Shown piece by piece: positions 25,695 to 34,566 of a DNA stretch of 49,409 bases (position 1 is its first letter; every line of letters starts with the position of its first letter). A model generated the notes under the pieces. That model worked only from the letters and a program-made list of their open reading frames with translations, was not told the DNA's origin and made no database searches. The DNA is taken from positions 1-49,409 of IMG/VR virus record IMGVR_UViG_3300032240_001488. One strand, given 5' to 3'. Position numbers and translations under genes: made by a program. This DNA is from a virus.

Positions 25695-28111
25695 CAATTT
25701 CAAATACAAACCGCACGGATTTATCTAATGTTGCAGTTAATATAGAAGATAGTGCGTTTTTATCTCAATATTTCAACGTAACGGAGTTTAATTCTACATT
25801 AGGCTCTGGTAAGAATTTATTGATTGTAAACCCAACTGGCCTACTTTCACCTAATCCAAACATTCAAATTCAGGCATTGGATGGAGCCGGAAAGAAATTG
25901 TTCATTGATTCTGCTGTAATTAATGATGCGGCATCCGGTAGACAGACCTATTATTATTCTATTTTTGTAAATTCGTCCAGCACATCGGGAACTGGTAAGG
26001 TTACAATTATAGGAACTACAGCGAAAAATGAACTTGTCAGATGGAGTTCAAATATAGTCATAAATCCATTAACGGAGACTAAATCTCGCATTATATTTAA
26101 AAATAAACCACAATTGGTGATATATCCAATCATCACCAATACACTATCAAATTTTGTGGATATTAACCCGAAAACCATTTCGGGGTCATTTACATCATTA
26201 GCGGTCAGTCCACCAAAAGATTTTAATATAACTAATGAATATGATAAGAATTTACTGGATTATAGATTAATTGACACAAGTGCATCGTTTTCAAATGCTT
26301 TAGTCAATTTCCCGATAATTTTAAATGTGTCGGCTATAAAAAAGGAAAATGCTTCAACGACACAATTTGTAACAGCTTCTAATTCATTTTTGGTCAAAAA
26401 CGTAATTAATGACCATATGTTGCAATTGGCTGACCCATATGTGTTTGCAAATAACAAGATAAGTGAAATTGTATCAGCAACATATACCTGTTCATATAAT
26501 AATGTAAATTACAATTCATCGTCGTTTTTTACATCTAGCTACGCAACACAATCTACAGACTTTTCAGGCAATTACAGATATGTTAAAAATTCATATGCAT
26601 TAATTGGATATAAAAACCTTGAAACGTTTTCTGGAGATGTAAAGAAGCATAAAATTTATAAAAAGGATTTATCATCGGCTGGTGGATATATTTTAGTGGC
26701 AGATGAAATATTCGAAGATTCTGAAATGTTGGTTGATATTACTACTCCGAACAAAACATTTGAAAATTTAGGAACATTTTATTCTCAATTTCATATCAAC
26801 AATTTTTGGTTTACAAGCTCCAATGACGTGAGTTTAAAATATGATAATAGCACGTTTTTGAACAGCATGATTATAACTGCAAGTAATGATATTACAGGCG
26901 GTTACATCATAGCAAAACCAAACTCGTCGTTTACACAAAGAAATGCTCAATATTTACCATTTGATGCTGCACAAAATTTAGTTTTTACGGGTAGTGCATT
27001 TGATTCTAATTATTTACGTTTTTATCCCAATACATCGTATAATATTTCATTCAATGCTGCATTTTTGGATAAAAGCGTCAATGCCTCTGCCAGTTTGGAT
27101 TTTTATATTACAAGCAGTGCAACAACTGTAATTAATGAACCTAATTATATTTTAAATAAAGGCATAAAGGTCGGGTCAATTTCTCTGTCGGGGTTATCCA
27201 CAAGTAAAATTTTTGATACTCTACAATCCTTCGATTTCTCATTTTTAAATGAAACATGCGGTGCATTGGTCATATATCCAAAAAATTTCAAAGGGGCATT
27301 ATTGAGCGATATATCAATTACTCCGACTAAAAAATTTGGATATTCTCAAGGCACGTATATTGCAAAATTTCCGTTTGACGTAAATAAACCCAATGACATA
27401 TTTGAAATAAAAGCTGAGTTATATGATAAAGATGGCACATTGGCATATGATGATTTATTTACAATTCAGAATTTTGATAAAGATGGGGTTACTACACCAA
27501 TTTCAATAAACTCAATTGGTTCAACACTAACTGTGTCAACTATAAGTGCATCAACACTTATAATCAATGGAAACTCTCATTTAAATGGATATGTTGATGG
27601 TATTACGGCATTGATAGCAAATCAAATAAGCGCAAGTTTGTATGGAACGGCATCATGGGCATTTAACGCTGTGACTGCATCTTTTGCATTAAGCGGTGTC
27701 AGTGGCAGCGGTGGAACAGGTAGTGCATCTTTAACTACAGGGTCATATTATCCAATTACTGCAAGTTGGTCAAATACTTCAAGTAATTTATTTTTAAAGA
27801 ATTTCGTATTATTTGATTTCAGTTCCTCGATTGCGTCATTAACTAGCACTATTCTACAAGTTTCAACGGGCAGCTATAATTCAGCTTTTTTTGATTATTT
27901 TGCAGCAAGTTCGAGTAATTATAGAGCCGGAACTTTACTATGTGCGTTTTCTGGTAGTAATGTGTCATATACTGAATTTTCTTCTAATGATATTGGAAAC
28001 ACAAATCCCGTTACAATGTCAGTTGTATTGACTTCCGGTTCGATTAAATTGAATTCGACCATTCCATCAGGTCAAATATGGTTAATCAAAGCGACGGGGA
28101 GATATTTATAA
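25691..28111 (+). CDS. Tail-fibre-like adhesin with shared C-terminal module
   Basis: An 806-aa beta-rich, Ser/Thr/Asn-rich virion protein. The N-terminal half (NTNRTDLSNVAVNIEDSAFL and onward) looks like a structural shaft or adaptor. Near residue 640 it has short repeats of the TASWAFNAVTASFALSG type, a hallmark of many phage fibres. The last about 85 residues align with the C-terminus of the protein at 48690-49328: SYN-x-x-x-FDY, then GTL, then DIGNT, and a final IKA-x-x-RYL. This shared end is a candidate receptor-binding or trimerisation knob. The ATG at 25691 was preferred to an upstream TTG because it follows the box and hairpin and gives MAISNTN. Confidence 0.7.
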   Translation: MAISNTNRTDLSNVAVNIEDSAFLSQYFNVTEFNSTLGSGKNLLIVNPTGLLSPNPNIQIQALDGAGKKLFIDSAVINDAASGRQTYYYSIFVNSSSTSGTGKVTIIGTTAKNELVRWSSNIVINPLTETKSRIIFKNKPQLVIYPIITNTLSNFVDINPKTISGSFTSLAVSPPKDFNITNEYDKNLLDYRLIDTSASFSNALVNFPIILNVSAIKKENASTTQFVTASNSFLVKNVINDHMLQLADPYVFANNKISEIVSATYTCSYNNVNYNSSSFFTSSYATQSTDFSGNYRYVKNSYALIGYKNLETFSGDVKKHKIYKKDLSSAGGYILVADEIFEDSEMLVDITTPNKTFENLGTFYSQFHINNFWFTSSNDVSLKYDNSTFLNSMIITASNDITGGYIIAKPNSSFTQRNAQYLPFDAAQNLVFTGSAFDSNYLRFYPNTSYNISFNAAFLDKSVNASASLDFYITSSATTVINEPNYILNKGIKVGSISLSGLSTSKIFDTLQSFDFSFLNETCGALVIYPKNFKGALLSDISITPTKKFGYSQGTYIAKFPFDVNKPNDIFEIKAELYDKDGTLAYDDLFTIQNFDKDGVTTPISINSIGSTLTVSTISASTLIINGNSHLNGYVDGITALIANQISASLYGTASWAFNAVTASFALSGVSGSGGTGSASLTTGSYYPITASWSNTSSNLFLKNFVLFDFSSSIASLTSTILQVSTGSYNSAFFDYFAASSSNYRAGTLLCAFSGSNVSYTEFSSNDIGNTNPVTMSVVLTSGSIKLNSTIPSGQIWLIKATGRYL

Positions 28112-28128
28112 AAAATTCTATAAATATC
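28101..28128 (+). repeat. Perfect 10-bp inverted repeat of two opposed boxes
   Basis: GATATTTATA (28101-28110) and TATAAATATC (28119-28128) form a perfect inverted repeat separated by 8 nt. The left arm overlaps the end of the fibre gene. There is no T-run after it, so it is not a standard intrinsic terminator. It pairs a TATTTATA box with a T4-type TATAAATA in opposite orientation. Confidence 0.5.
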
Positions 28129-28150
28129 ATATCTTTGAATTTTTCGATTA

Positions 28151-28158
28151 TATTTATA
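28151..28158 (+). promoter_or_regulatory. TATTTATA box, putative sheath promoter
   Basis: TATTTATA lies 45 nt before the sheath ATG at 28204. Unlike most genes here, the sheath has a real leader, and GAAAGGA at 28188-28194 is one of the few SD-like motifs in the window, as expected for a highly expressed gene. Confidence 0.45.
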
Positions 28159-28203
28159 TTTAGATTTTTATATCTATTTTTAACTTTGAAAGGATAATAT
28201 ATT

Positions 28204-31200
28204 ATGCCAATAACCGAAGGTGGAAGATTTACTCCAGATAATGTAATTGTAAGTCCGGGCGTTTTTTCCCGTGAGAACGATGTTTCAGGACTCGCTCAAG
28301 GAGTCACCGACATTGGTGCAGTCGTGGTTGCACCGTTTCCAAAAGGGCCGGGTTTTAGTCCTACTTTAGTAACCAGCACGGCTGAATTACAAAGCAAATT
28401 CGGTATTCCTGATGGCGTATTTTATGGCCCATATACAGCAAATGAATATTTGAAACAAAAAGGGTTTGTTACTGTTTGCCGTGTTGGTGGATTGACTGGT
28501 TACAACCAAGCACATCCATTAGTTGTTTATGCTGACCAAGGAACTTGGAGCAGAAACGCCGATACTGGCTCATTAATTTCTCAAAGTGCATTTATTCAAC
28601 CTAGCGGTTCTTATTCTAATTTCTGGTCTGCTGGTTTGACTTTATCAAACACTTCTTCCAACACTGGAACAGGTTCTGCAATTTTGACATTTAACAATGC
28701 AAATTTTGCATTTACTTTAAGTGGAAGTCAAATTTTAGATGGAACTCCGGTTGTATATAACTACACTGGTTCTCTCGCAATTTCTTGTAGCTATAGTGCA
28801 TCTTCAGCAACTTTAGCAAGTATCTTGAGTTCTGGTAGATTGTCTGGTAGCTTTGCTAATACTGCAATTTCATTGCCCGTTTCCGATTTGTATGGAAATA
28901 CTCTCGGTGCAGATGCAATTTTGAATAGAGGATATTTGGTTCTCGATAATTCAAGTGGGTGTGCAACTCCTGTATTTAAAGTAACTGGCTCATTGAGTGG
29001 TAATTTTGGTAAATACAATGGACAATTCACTCCTACTGGCACAGCACCATCATTGGATAGTTGTGGTAATTTGGTAACTGGTAGCGGTGTCCGTAGAATT
29101 TTGGCTGTTTTGAATGACACGATGGCTGGCGGATTGGATTCTACATTAACTGCACCAGGTTTCACAGGTTCTGTATTGTCTTCTGGTAGTTTATTAAATG
29201 CAAATTCCAGCAGCATTAACCACTCATACTTGTTAACTTTGTCTTCAAGTAATGGTTTCGGTTGGGGAACTTATAATTTCAGCTTAAATGCTGGAGCAAC
29301 CGATTACATAAATACTGCATTTGGTCATTCACCAACCGCAGGAAATCCTGCAACTCAAGTTGCTGGACAAAAGATTGATGCGGCATATTTATATTCTATT
29401 TACGAAGATAGAATCGCAGAAATCACTGCTAAACCTACCGTTTGGAAACTCGGTGTAGCCGCTCCAATTGATATTAATGCTTCTGGTTTCAGTGGTTCAG
29501 TTCAACCTTTGCAATTTACGGATGCATATTCATTGAATCCTACTGCTGGCGACAGCAGATTCGGTTTAAGTAATGCAACAACTCCTTGGATTGTGTCTCA
29601 AGCAGTTGCTGGTGCTAACGGTTCTTCTTACAGATTTGAATTGTTCCAACTCGCAACTTTAAGCGATGGAACTGATGCTAATAAATCTTATAAGATTGAA
29701 ATCAGTAATGTTAAATTGGCAGGAACCGTTCCGGGTTCTGATTGGGGAACATTTACATTAGGAGTTCGTTCGTTCAGTGATACTGAAAACCGTCCTTCAT
29801 ATTTAGAAACATTCCAAAATTTAACACTTGACCCAGCATCACCTGATTATATCGCTCGCAGAATTGGCGATAGATATAACTACATTACTTCTGCTGGAAA
29901 AATTATTGAATTCGGAACATACGCCAATGTCAGCAAGCATATCAGAGTTGTAATGACTACGACTAACTATCCAGTTAGCGCAGTTCCATATGGATTTGAA
30001 GCATTATATGCTCCTTATGGTGGGGCGGTAATTGATAATATTACGCCAACTGTAAAATACACAAAGGCTTCTACTTCAACGATTAGCCCAGGCAAATTTG
30101 CATCTGGTATAGTATTCGGAGAAACTTTAACTGCGGATACTGAAATCCGTGCATTGTATCCAACAAGTTCTTATGGTAATGCATTGTATAGCGATAACCT
30201 CCAATACTTTGCTCCATTACCAACGAGCGTGTCTATCGGAAAAAATGTTGGTTTCTATCTCGATACTGACTACACTGAAAATGGTGTTGGTGCTTCTAGC
30301 TTCATCACTTCATCTGTGTCCGGTTCAATCAATGCAGTTCCTGCAACAATTACCGCAAATGAAACAACCTATGTCAAGATGCGTAAATTTGTTCTTGGAT
30401 TCCAAGGCGGATTTGACGGTCAATCTCCATCAATTCCTATCAATACTGGTAGCGATATTGTTGCTGGTAACACACAGGGTTTGAACTGTGCAACGGTTTC
30501 AAGCGCAGGTAGTGTTGCTTACAATCAATGTATCGGTGCATTAAGTAATGCTGATGTATTTGACATTAACTTGATTGTAACACCGGGTATATTCCATAGC
30601 TTACATCCTTATGTAACGCAATTGGCAATTGACTTGTGTGAATCTCGTGGTGATTGTTTCTACATCATGGATAACATCGTATTTCCAAAGACTAACCAAA
30701 GCGTTAGTATGATTGATGCGGCAATTAATGATATGACAACGGTTGATTCAAATTACGTTGCTACATATTATCCTTGGGTCAAGATTCTTGACACAAATAT
30801 CAATCAAATCGTATCTGTTCCACCATCTGTTTTGATGCCATCTGTGTATGCATCTAGTGACAATAGTGCAGCAGAGTGGTATGCACCAGCAGGGTTGAAC
30901 CGTGGTGGTATTCCACAAGCTATTCAAGTTCTTGACAGATTGACTCATCAAGAAAGAGATACGCTTTACACGAACAGAATTAATCCTATTGCAACATTTA
31001 CTGGACAAGGAATTGTAGCTTGGGGTCAAAAGACTCTCCAAGTTAAACACAGCGCACTTGACCGAATCAATGTTCGTAGATTGTTAATTAACTTGAAGAA
31101 GTTTATTGCAAGCACAAGTCAATACTTGGTGTTCGAGCAAAATACTTCGGATACACGCAACCGCTTCTTGAGTGTGGTTAATCCATATCTTGAGAGTGTT

Positions 31201-31380
31201 CAACAGCGTAGCGGATTGTATGCATACAAAGTAGTAATGGATGCATCCAACAACACTGCTGACATCATTGATAATAACATCCTCTATGGTCAGATTTACT
31301 TACAACCTGCCAAGACTGCGGAATTTATTGTCCTTGACTTCAACATTCTCCCAACTGGAGCCACGTTCCCAGGAGCCTAA
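28204..31380 (+). CDS. 18: Tail sheath protein gp18, oversized
   Basis: Contractile sheath subunit. The N-terminal core (SPGVFSRENDVSG, then AVVVAPFPKGPG, then LQSKFGIPDGVFYGPY, then FVTVCRVGG) and the C-terminal core from about residue 731 (GFQGGFDGQSP, then IDLCESRGDCFYIMD, then LNRGGIPQAIQ, then LINLKKFIASTSQYLVFEQN) are typical of T4-type sheaths. At 1058 aa it is far longer than T4 gp18 (659 aa). The extra length lies mostly between about residues 105 and 725, a Gly/Ser/Thr-rich beta insertion that would face outward on the tail. Codon use has more C-ending codons than its neighbours, consistent with high expression. A strong terminator follows. Confidence 0.9.
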   Translation: MPITEGGRFTPDNVIVSPGVFSRENDVSGLAQGVTDIGAVVVAPFPKGPGFSPTLVTSTAELQSKFGIPDGVFYGPYTANEYLKQKGFVTVCRVGGLTGYNQAHPLVVYADQGTWSRNADTGSLISQSAFIQPSGSYSNFWSAGLTLSNTSSNTGTGSAILTFNNANFAFTLSGSQILDGTPVVYNYTGSLAISCSYSASSATLASILSSGRLSGSFANTAISLPVSDLYGNTLGADAILNRGYLVLDNSSGCATPVFKVTGSLSGNFGKYNGQFTPTGTAPSLDSCGNLVTGSGVRRILAVLNDTMAGGLDSTLTAPGFTGSVLSSGSLLNANSSSINHSYLLTLSSSNGFGWGTYNFSLNAGATDYINTAFGHSPTAGNPATQVAGQKIDAAYLYSIYEDRIAEITAKPTVWKLGVAAPIDINASGFSGSVQPLQFTDAYSLNPTAGDSRFGLSNATTPWIVSQAVAGANGSSYRFELFQLATLSDGTDANKSYKIEISNVKLAGTVPGSDWGTFTLGVRSFSDTENRPSYLETFQNLTLDPASPDYIARRIGDRYNYITSAGKIIEFGTYANVSKHIRVVMTTTNYPVSAVPYGFEALYAPYGGAVIDNITPTVKYTKASTSTISPGKFASGIVFGETLTADTEIRALYPTSSYGNALYSDNLQYFAPLPTSVSIGKNVGFYLDTDYTENGVGASSFITSSVSGSINAVPATITANETTYVKMRKFVLGFQGGFDGQSPSIPINTGSDIVAGNTQGLNCATVSSAGSVAYNQCIGALSNADVFDINLIVTPGIFHSLHPYVTQLAIDLCESRGDCFYIMDNIVFPKTNQSVSMIDAAINDMTTVDSNYVATYYPWVKILDTNINQIVSVPPSVLMPSVYASSDNSAAEWYAPAGLNRGGIPQAIQVLDRLTHQERDTLYTNRINPIATFTGQGIVAWGQKTLQVKHSALDRINVRRLLINLKKFIASTSQYLVFEQNTSDTRNRFLSVVNPYLESVQQRSGLYAYKVVMDASNNTADIIDNNILYGQIYLQPAKTAEFIVLDFNILPTGATFPGA

Positions 31381-31401
31381 GTAGTAGCATATAAAAATCA
31401 G

Positions 31402-31440
31402 AAAACCCCTTGAGGTAAAATTCAAGGGGTTTTTCTTTAT
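31402..31440 (+). terminator. Strong intrinsic terminator after the sheath gene
   Basis: A 12-bp perfect stem, AAAACCCCTTGA (31402-31413) with TCAAGGGGTTTT (31422-31433), an 8-nt loop, and a T-rich tract after it. It lies 21 nt past the sheath stop and leaves only about 20 nt before the next ATG. Confidence 0.9.
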
Positions 31441-31447
31441 AAAAACA

Positions 31448-31455
31448 TATTTATA
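31448..31455 (+). promoter_or_regulatory. TATTTATA box 5 nt before ATG, putative leaderless promoter
   Basis: TATTTATA followed by TACAT and the ATG at 31461. Because a strong terminator ends just upstream, the gene at 31461 needs a promoter in this 20-nt space. With T4 late-promoter geometry the start of transcription would be the A of the ATG. Confidence 0.55.
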
Positions 31456-31460
31456 TACAT

Positions 31461-32171
31461 ATGATACTCTTAAAAGACTTGCTTCTTGAGAAAATGACTT
31501 TTAATCAGTTATTGGCCGCTTCTGATAAGGTTAGAATAGCCAAGTCTAAATCTATGGATGTTAGAGCTTTGAAAATTGTAGCAGAAAAAGACGGTGAATC
31601 ATGGACATTTTCGTATAAGAGCCGACCATCTACAACAGGACAACGTTTTCAGGGATATATACGATTTTTAAAAGGTGAATTAAAATCAGGCAAATCTGCC
31701 GATGATATGAACTGCATCGTTGACTGCACTTGTCCCGACTACAGATATTCTTTCGCATACAATAATACTAAACAAGGTGCTGGTGTAACAGGTAATAATT
31801 CTTGGAATAAAAACAATGGCAATGCTCCACAATATGATAGAAATAAAAACGTCGGACTCTGCAAGCATCTCATTGCTTTGGGCAAATATTTAAAAACGAA
31901 ATTAGATAATAAACCTACATTAAAAGAATCGGTTGATTTATCAAATGCATTGGATGGATTAATAACAGAATGTAATGGGAAATTCATTCTTGTAGAAGGA
32001 GTTTTGTTTGATTATGTCAAACAACGAATTGAGCAATTAGAAAAAGTAATACCTGAGTTGGAAGCTAAATACGACGAATTAGACAATAAGAGTTTAAGCA
32101 CGTTCAAAGTTCGCCAAGAGTTGATTAAATCCAGAAATGAATTGAGTAATTTGAAGAATATTGAATTATAA
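31461..32171 (+). CDS. SWIM zinc-finger protein with coiled coil
   Basis: A 236-aa protein with the SWIM motif C-x-C-x(n)-C-x-H: C89 and C91 (DCTCPDY) and C134, H136 (GLCKHL), with a Gly/Asn-rich spacer. SWIM domains bind zinc and usually mediate DNA or protein contacts. The C-terminal 65 residues form a coiled coil (YVKQRIEQLEKVIPELEAKY). The N-terminus, MILLKDLLLE-K, resembles the candidate capsid-targeting peptides found on other head-region proteins, with an LLE cleavage-type site at residue 10. It is the first gene after the sheath terminator and lies two genes before the terminase, so it may act in packaging or be packaged in the head. Function is not established. Confidence 0.65.
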   Translation: MILLKDLLLEKMTFNQLLAASDKVRIAKSKSMDVRALKIVAEKDGESWTFSYKSRPSTTGQRFQGYIRFLKGELKSGKSADDMNCIVDCTCPDYRYSFAYNNTKQGAGVTGNNSWNKNNGNAPQYDRNKNVGLCKHLIALGKYLKTKLDNKPTLKESVDLSNALDGLITECNGKFILVEGVLFDYVKQRIEQLEKVIPELEAKYDELDNKSLSTFKVRQELIKSRNELSNLKNIEL

Positions 32172-32195
32172 AAAAGTTCAATACTCATTATAAAA

Positions 32196-32203
32196 TAGTT
32201 ATA
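32196..32203 (+). promoter_or_regulatory. TAGTTATA box 4 nt before ATG
   Basis: TAGTTATA-TCAT-ATG at 32208. The same box and spacing recurs before 48690 (TAGTTATA-TGAT-ATG) and, with T for G, before 43386 (TATTTATA-TGAT-ATG). Confidence 0.4.
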
Positions 32204-32207
32204 TCAT

Positions 32208-32948
32208 ATGAAAAGAGCAAGCGGAAAATCAAATTTATCAATTGTAAAAGATTATGTTGAAGGGGTAAGACCATTCACACAAATTAGTGTGGCAGAGTCA
32301 TATGATTTGAAGAAACGAAAAGAGGGTGAAGAATGGGAAGATGCAAGTGGGGCTAAATGGAAAAAAGTAAATGGAAAAAAAGTTGGCATTGATAATATTA
32401 AAACTAAAGTTTTAGATGCAGTAAAAGACATTCATGTATGCAAAATTTGCAAATGCGATACCCGTTTCAGTTCGAGAAAATCTCAATATTTAGACCATAA
32501 GGTTATTTTTAAAACGGGTAAATGCTATGATTGTTTCATTGAGTTTGAAACTCATTTAAAATCAAAAGGAATATACGAATCATATTGTAGAAAAAGAGAT
32601 TTGAAATATTTAAAAGGATATTTAACTGATTTTAAAACTAAATTGGAAGACACAATTGCATGGTGTAATACCGATGATGCCAGAAAGATTCAAACATTAA
32701 ATGACACTGGGCCGGATAGTGTTGAATTAGTAATTGAAAACGATGACACTGATAGAGTGGATGTAATTAAGAAAGATGCCTTAAAGGATTTAGAATTGGT
32801 TAATGCACGATTGAATGACATTCAAGCAGAATTATCTGATTTTAAATTAAATGAGTCAGATGTAGATGGAATTGAAGAAATGATGATTTCCAAATATAAA
32901 AATGGTAGAAACACTCCCGACTTCCATATAAAAATGAAAAAATCTTAA
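32208..32948 (+). CDS. Zinc-ribbon protein upstream of terminase
   Basis: A 246-aa protein of unknown function. It has a Trp-rich N-terminal stretch (EEWEDASGAKWKKVNGKK, about residues 41-58) and a predicted zinc ribbon: C78-x-x-C81 (HVCKICKC) and C106-x-x-C109 (KCYDCF). The C-terminal half is charged and helical. It ends one base before the terminase ATG (TAATATG), where T4-like genomes often place the small terminase gene. It does not resemble gp16 in sequence, so a small-terminase role is only a positional guess. The zinc ribbon makes DNA binding plausible. Confidence 0.6.
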   Translation: MKRASGKSNLSIVKDYVEGVRPFTQISVAESYDLKKRKEGEEWEDASGAKWKKVNGKKVGIDNIKTKVLDAVKDIHVCKICKCDTRFSSRKSQYLDHKVIFKTGKCYDCFIEFETHLKSKGIYESYCRKRDLKYLKGYLTDFKTKLEDTIAWCNTDDARKIQTLNDTGPDSVELVIENDDTDRVDVIKKDALKDLELVNARLNDIQAELSDFKLNESDVDGIEEMMISKYKNGRNTPDFHIKMKKS

Positions 32949-32949
32949 T

Positions 32950-34542
32950 ATGAGCGAAAAGAGTTTAAGAGAGGTAATCAAGGAAGAATACAAGCGTTGT
33001 TTGCTTGACCCCATGTATTTCATGAAGAAATATGTGAAAATTCAACATCAAACTCGTGGCATTATTCCATTTGAATTATATCCTTTTCAAGAAGAAGCTC
33101 TCCAAGATTTCGTTGATTATGATAGAAATATTGTTTTGAAATCCCGTCAAATGGGTATTTCTACATTGTGTTCCGCTTATGCGTTGTGGACGATGATTTT
33201 TAATCCAGGTAAAAACGTATTAATTATTTCAACCAAACAGGATACTTCTAAGGAAATCGTATCTAAAATTAGATTGGCAAATAACAATTTACCCAGTTGG
33301 TTGAAAATTGCAACGGTTGAAGATAATAGATTGTCTTTAAAATTTAAAAATGAATCGAAGGTGGAAGCCGCATCATCTTCATCCGATTCCGTTCGTGGTA
33401 AATCTGCATATCTTTTGATTCTTGACGAATGCGCATTCATTGATGGAATTGAAGATATTTGGACTTCTGCACAACAAACAATGGCTACTGGTGGTAGAGC
33501 TATATTGCTTTCTACTCCAAACGGTGTTGGTAATTTTTTTCATAAACAATGGGTTGATGCAGAATCTAAAAAAAGCGCATTTCATTGTATTAATTTAAGA
33601 TGGGATAGACATCCTGAAAGAAATCAAGCATGGAGAGATAGGCAAACCACCGAGCTTGGGCCTAAAAAGGCAGCACAGGAATGTGATTGTGAATTTTTGT
33701 CATCCGGTAATACGGTTGTAGAAATAGCATTAATTGAAGCATTGAAAAAAATTGCTCCTGACCCCGTAGAAATTCGTGGAAGCGACCAGAGTTTTTGGAT
33801 ATGGGAACGTGTTGATTATAGCAAAAATTATTTAATTAGTGCGGACGTTGCTCGTGGTGATGGTAATGATTATAGTGCATTTCAGATAATTGACCCTGAA
33901 ACAATGAATCAAGTTGCGGAATACAAAGGAGTAATAGACACAAAAGAATATGGCAACATGTTGGTTGGTGTTGCAACGGAATATAATTCTGCGTTATTGG
34001 TAATTGAAAACTCGTCATACGGATGGGCAGTTATTCAACAGGTTGTTGATAGAGGGTATCAAAATTTATTTTACAGTAGTGCAGATTTGCAATACGTGGA
34101 TGTGGAAAAACATATGGTTACCAAGTTTAATGCAGATGAAAAGAAAATGGTTCCTGGTTTTACTACAAGCACCAAAACAAGACCACTTATAATTGAAAAA
34201 TTGGAGACATGCCTTCGTGAAGGAGTATTTGGTATTAAGTCAAAAAGATTGTTAGATGAATTGAGTGTTTTTATTTGGAACAATGGTAGAGCAGAGGCTA
34301 TGCGTGGATATAATGATGATTTGGTTATAAGTGCTGCTATTGGATTATGGATTAGAGATACGGCACTACGATTAAGACGTGAAGCTATGGATGTAAACAG
34401 AGTCATACTATCTGGAATTAAAAGAACAGGCGGCGAAACTGAAATAAGTCAGAAATATACCAGAAATTCTGAATTAGCTAGGAAATCTTGGAATTTTGAT
34501 ACGGGTAGAGAGAAAAATCAATCATTAAATTGGTTATTATAA
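32950..34542 (+). CDS. 17: Terminase large subunit gp17
   Basis: ATP-driven DNA packaging motor and headful nuclease. The 530-aa protein has a Q motif (YPFQEEAL, about residue 44-51), a deviant Walker A KSRQMGIST (residues 64-72, with the Lys at the start and Ile where T4 has Lys), Walker B LLILDE (D159/E160), a coupling motif STPNGVG, and a C-terminal RNase H-like nuclease with SADVARGDGNDYSAF (D299) and YNDDLVISAAIGLW. Both domains are complete. It follows the zinc-ribbon gene by one base and precedes the portal gene, the usual packaging order. Confidence 0.93.
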   Translation: MSEKSLREVIKEEYKRCLLDPMYFMKKYVKIQHQTRGIIPFELYPFQEEALQDFVDYDRNIVLKSRQMGISTLCSAYALWTMIFNPGKNVLIISTKQDTSKEIVSKIRLANNNLPSWLKIATVEDNRLSLKFKNESKVEAASSSSDSVRGKSAYLLILDECAFIDGIEDIWTSAQQTMATGGRAILLSTPNGVGNFFHKQWVDAESKKSAFHCINLRWDRHPERNQAWRDRQTTELGPKKAAQECDCEFLSSGNTVVEIALIEALKKIAPDPVEIRGSDQSFWIWERVDYSKNYLISADVARGDGNDYSAFQIIDPETMNQVAEYKGVIDTKEYGNMLVGVATEYNSALLVIENSSYGWAVIQQVVDRGYQNLFYSSADLQYVDVEKHMVTKFNADEKKMVPGFTTSTKTRPLIIEKLETCLREGVFGIKSKRLLDELSVFIWNNGRAEAMRGYNDDLVISAAIGLWIRDTALRLRREAMDVNRVILSGIKRTGGETEISQKYTRNSELARKSWNFDTGREKNQSLNWLL

Positions 34543-34553
34543 TATTTATACAC

Positions 34554-34561
34554 TATTTATT
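34554..34561 (+). promoter_or_regulatory. TATTTATT box 5 nt before portal ATG
   Basis: TATTTATT-TTTAT-ATG at 34567. A second copy, TATTTATA, lies at 34543-34550. Both sit in the 24-nt gap between terminase and portal. Confidence 0.5.
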
Positions 34562-34566
34562 TTTAT

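Noticed and set aside
28791-29216. Minus-strand 141-aa frame opposite the sheath gene
   Set aside because: Low-complexity shadow of Gly/Ser/Thr codons in the sheath insert.
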